Origin: SZUA-430 sp041477875
Lineage (GTDB): Bacteria > Pseudomonadota > Alphaproteobacteria > Micropepsales > Micropepsaceae
Length of the DNA: 16,377 bases
NCBI GenBank assembly: GCA_041477875.1
Contig: JBGOVA010000101.1
Span: 1 to 16,377, forward strand
Direction of reading: 5' to 3'
Every line of letters begins with the position of its first letter. Within the stretch, counting starts at the first letter, position 1. Made by a program: the position numbers and the translations under genes. The notes under the pieces were generated by a model that saw nothing but the letters and a program-made list of their open reading frames with translations, was not told the DNA's origin and did no database searches. Shown piece by piece: positions 14,062-16,377 of the stretch.

Positions 14062-15156
14062 ATGCGCTTCCTCGTATCGGTCGTGTCGGTGATCCTGATC
14101 GGGCTGGTTGCCATCGTGGCCGTGCTGCGCGGATTTCGCGACACTCCAATCGAAACACCTGGGCCGCCCGCAATTCCGGTGACCGTCGTGGAGGCTCGCC
14201 CGGCCGGCAACGCCGACGTCATAGAGGCGACGGGCATGCTTGCCCTCAAACGCGAAACACCGCTTTCCTTCAAGGTCGCCGGCGTCATTGCCTCGCTCAC
14301 GGTGCGCGCCGGGGACATCATCAAGACCGATCAGGTTCTCGCGAGTCTCGATCAAACCGAAATCACGGCGCGGGAAAGGGAGGCCCGCGCGCAACTCGAT
14401 TTGGTGCGCAAAGAAGACGAACGATCGGCCGAACTCTATCGCCGCGGCTTCGTCGCCGCGGGGCGCGTCGACAATTCCAAAGCCGCGCTTGAACGCGCCC
14501 AGGCGGCATTCGACGTCGTGCATTTCGACCGCCGATGGACGGAACTTCGCGCACCTTGGGATGGCGTGGTGTTGAACCGCTTCGCTGAAGCGGGCGAAAT
14601 CGTCGCGCCCGGGCATCCCGTCCTTGCCGTCGGCGACACGACCGGTGGATTCAATCTCATGGCGCCGATCGCCGACCGCGACGTGGCACGTTTAACGGTC
14701 GGCGATCGTGCAGACGTCCAGTTCGCGGCGGCGGATGCGCCGGTGACGGGACGCGTGGCGAGACTCACCGCCAAAGCGGACTCGCGCACCGGCAGTTTCG
14801 AAGCGGAGATTGCTCTCGACAAACCGCCCACATCACTGCGCAGCGGCATGATCGGTGACGCGACGATCCACCCATCGGTCGGCCGCACAACCGCCATGCT
14901 TGCGATTCCCGCCGAGGCGATCGTCGAAGGCGACGGCGAACGGGCAACCGTCTACGTGCTCAAGGCCGATGGCGCGAGCGCCGAACTGCGCGAAGTGCGC
15001 CTCAGCCGGTTGGAAGGATCGCAGGCGCTTGTGCGCGACGGTTTGTCGGCGGGCGAACGCATCGTCGTCTCGGGCGCCGCCTATATCCGCGCCGGCGATC
15101 CGTTACGCATCGTCGAAGCACAGTCGGCGGAGCTCAGACGCATACCGCGCCCATGA
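14062..15156 (+). CDS. HlyD/MFP-family periplasmic adaptor of an RND efflux pump
   Basis: A 364-residue membrane fusion protein. Residues 4-22 form one hydrophobic anchor (FLVSVVSVILIGLVAIVAV) without a lipobox, so it should be inner-membrane anchored with the body in the periplasm. In order it shows the first lipoyl half LSFKVAGVIASLTVRAGD, a short alpha-hairpin with coiled-coil character (AREREARAQLDLVRKEDERS and KAALERAQAAFD), the second lipoyl half with ELRAPWDGVVLNRFAEAGEI, then a beta-barrel and a membrane-proximal domain ending in AYIRAGDPLRIV. It bridges the RND pump to an outer-membrane channel. GAAAGGG just before ATG 14062 supports the start; it begins 21 bases after the benzaldehyde-lyase-like gene and its stop lies 7 bases before the RND start. 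The cargo is unknown, but linkage suggests an intermediate or substrate of the same pathway. Confidence 0.9.
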   Translation: MRFLVSVVSVILIGLVAIVAVLRGFRDTPIETPGPPAIPVTVVEARPAGNADVIEATGMLALKRETPLSFKVAGVIASLTVRAGDIIKTDQVLASLDQTEITAREREARAQLDLVRKEDERSAELYRRGFVAAGRVDNSKAALERAQAAFDVVHFDRRWTELRAPWDGVVLNRFAEAGEIVAPGHPVLAVGDTTGGFNLMAPIADRDVARLTVGDRADVQFAAADAPVTGRVARLTAKADSRTGSFEAEIALDKPPTSLRSGMIGDATIHPSVGRTTAMLAIPAEAIVEGDGERATVYVLKADGASAELREVRLSRLEGSQALVRDGLSAGERIVVSGAAYIRAGDPLRIVEAQSAELRRIPRP

Positions 15157-15163
15157 CGACGCC

Positions 15164-16377
15164 ATGTCCTGGTTGAGCACATTCTCCGTTCGGTATTGGC
15201 AATTTACGCTGGTGGTCTTCGCGATGCTGGCCGCGCTGGGCGCGAATGCGCTACGCACGATCCCGCGCTCGGAGGACCCGCACTTCCCGATCCCCGTGAT
15301 GATCGTCAAAGCCGTCCTCCCGGGGGCCGACCCAATGGACATGGAACGGCTCGTCGCCGATCCTATCGAAGACGCGATCGACGCACTCGACGACGTCAAG
15401 GAAATCCGGTCGACGAGCCAGAACGGCGTGGCGATCGTGTCGGTCGAGTTCGATTGGAATTCCGACGCGGACAAGAAATACGACGACGTGCTGCGCGAAG
15501 TGAACGCGCTGAAGCCAAGTCTGCCCGAAGGCCTCGCACGGCTCGAAGTCAACCGGCTTCGCACGACCGATGCCAATATCATGCAGATCGCGCTCGTCTC
15601 CGGCGATGCTTCATGGAAGGAGCTTGAGGATCGCGCGCAGGATCTCAAGGACACGCTTGATCGTATCCCCGGCGTCGACAAGGCCCGCTTCTGGGGTATT
15701 CCGAAGAGCGAAGTCCGCATCGCGGTCGATCTCGGCGAATTGGCGATGCTCAATCTGCCGTTGACCCGCGTGGCCGATGCCGTCGGGGAGGAAGGCAAAG
15801 ACGTTCCGCCGGGAGCAATCCATGCCGGCGGGCGTCGGTTCAACATCAAGGCCACGGGGTCGTTCAGGTCGATCGAGGAAATCGGTGACGTCGTCGTGCT
15901 CGCCGCGGCCGGACATACCGTGCGCGTGCGCGACGTGGCCGAGGTCGGGTGGGCAAGCGGTGAACCCGACCATCTCGCACGCTACAACGGCCGGCGCGCG
16001 GCGTTCGTGACGGCCACGCAGAAGAACGGCGACAACGTGTTCACCGTGCGCGACCGCATCTGGGCCGAGTTGGACCGTTTCGAGCGCGAACTGCCCCCAA
16101 ACATCAAGATGGAGCGCCCCTTCGATCAATCGAAAGGCGTCGACCAGAGATTGAGCCACCTCTTTCTCGATTTCGCCTTCGCCCTTTCCCTCGTCCTCGT
16201 CACCTTGCTGCCGCTCGGGATCAGGGCCTCGCTCATCGTGATGATCTCGATCCCGTTGTCGCTCGCCATCGGCGTCACGCTGCTGCAGTTCACGGGTTTC
16301 TCGCTCAACCAGCTGTCGATCGCGGGGTTTGTGCTGGCGCTCGGGCTTCTGGTCGACGATTCGATCGTCGTCACCGA
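15164..16377 (+). CDS. RND-family efflux pump, inner-membrane permease (C-terminal part beyond the window)
   Basis: The frame opens at ATG 15164 and has no stop before the window edge, giving 404 complete codons of a protein normally about 1,000-1,050 long. TM1 lies near residues 10-30 (QFTLVVFAMLAALGANAL). The large periplasmic loop follows, including PIPVMIVKAVLPGADPMDME, IEDAIDALDDVKEIRS and IPGVDKARFWG. TM2 (FALSLVLVTLLPLG), TM3 (LIVMISIPLSLAIGV) and TM4 (LGLLVDDSIVVT) come next. Asp398-Asp399 correspond to the proton-relay aspartates Asp407-Asp408 of AcrB. A competing ATG at 15153 overlapping the HlyD stop is in another frame and fails. There is no clear Shine-Dalgarno, so translation probably couples to the adaptor gene, 7 bases upstream. 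It should use the proton gradient to export a hydrophobic compound; the subfamily (HAE-like rather than metal-specific) is only a guess. Confidence 0.92.
   Translation, partial: MSWLSTFSVRYWQFTLVVFAMLAALGANALRTIPRSEDPHFPIPVMIVKAVLPGADPMDMERLVADPIEDAIDALDDVKEIRSTSQNGVAIVSVEFDWNSDADKKYDDVLREVNALKPSLPEGLARLEVNRLRTTDANIMQIALVSGDASWKELEDRAQDLKDTLDRIPGVDKARFWGIPKSEVRIAVDLGELAMLNLPLTRVADAVGEEGKDVPPGAIHAGGRRFNIKATGSFRSIEEIGDVVVLAAAGHTVRVRDVAEVGWASGEPDHLARYNGRRAAFVTATQKNGDNVFTVRDRIWAELDRFERELPPNIKMERPFDQSKGVDQRLSHLFLDFAFALSLVLVTLLPLGIRASLIVMISIPLSLAIGVTLLQFTGFSLNQLSIAGFVLALGLLVDDSIVVT

Noticed and set aside
13165..14616. 483-codon minus-strand frame opposite the ThDP enzyme and adaptor
   Set aside because: Crosses two well-supported plus-strand genes, is rich in Arg/His/Asp without family signatures, and has no promoter or ribosome site of note.
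15153..15155. ATG overlapping the HlyD stop (ATGA) as the RND start
   Set aside because: It is in a different frame from the RND protein; the correct ATG is 11 bases later at 15164.

Overview
The window is GC-rich and densely packed. It reads as a chromosomal segment of an alphaproteobacterium. Support for this comes from a PAS_5-family protein (a family found mostly in Alphaproteobacteria), two FNR/FixK-type boxes of the form TTGAT-N4-GTCAA, and the codon use. I saw no transposase, integrase, tRNA, rRNA or CRISPR array. The genus cannot be named from the sequence alone.

Left block (1-2533, minus strand, transcribed right to left): a FOXRED1/DadA-like FAD amine oxidoreductase, an ornithine cyclodeaminase/mu-crystallin-family imine reductase, and the first 81 codons of a zinc-type (MDR) quinone oxidoreductase/alcohol dehydrogenase cut by the window edge. 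The first two are 23 bases apart and could act together: one oxidises an amino acid to an imine, the other reduces the imine. A 345-base non-coding stretch (2534-2878) separates them from a plus-strand PAS_5 protein (2879-3367).

Middle block (3423-6644, minus strand): hemN (oxygen-independent coproporphyrinogen III dehydrogenase), then a cytochrome c5-like lipoprotein, then a Tat-exported FAD sugar-lactone oxidase/dehydrogenase whose ATG overlaps the cytochrome stop codon (ATGA). FNR/FixK-like boxes lie before hemN (6882-6895) and before the cytochrome (5274-5287). The second sits about 42 bases from a predicted start site. This suggests an oxygen-limited regulon that includes heme synthesis and a lactone-to-cytochrome electron route.

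Right block (6969 to the end, plus strand): seven genes with gaps of only 5-30 bases, probably one operon. In order: acyl-CoA dehydrogenase, SCPx-type thiolase, AMP-forming acyl-CoA ligase, saccharopine-dehydrogenase-like NAD(P) protein, a thiamine-diphosphate enzyme strikingly like benzaldehyde lyase, an HlyD/MFP periplasmic adaptor, and an RND efflux pump that runs off the window. A perfect 9-1-9 palindrome (6911-6929) just upstream looks like a TetR-type operator, and the hemN FixK-like box shares the same divergent control region. The combination of CoA activation, dehydrogenation, thiolysis, a benzaldehyde-lyase-like C-C lyase and efflux is the best candidate here for an undescribed catabolic or detoxification pathway, probably for an aromatic or branched acid or alpha-hydroxy ketone. 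The substrate is not visible from sequence.
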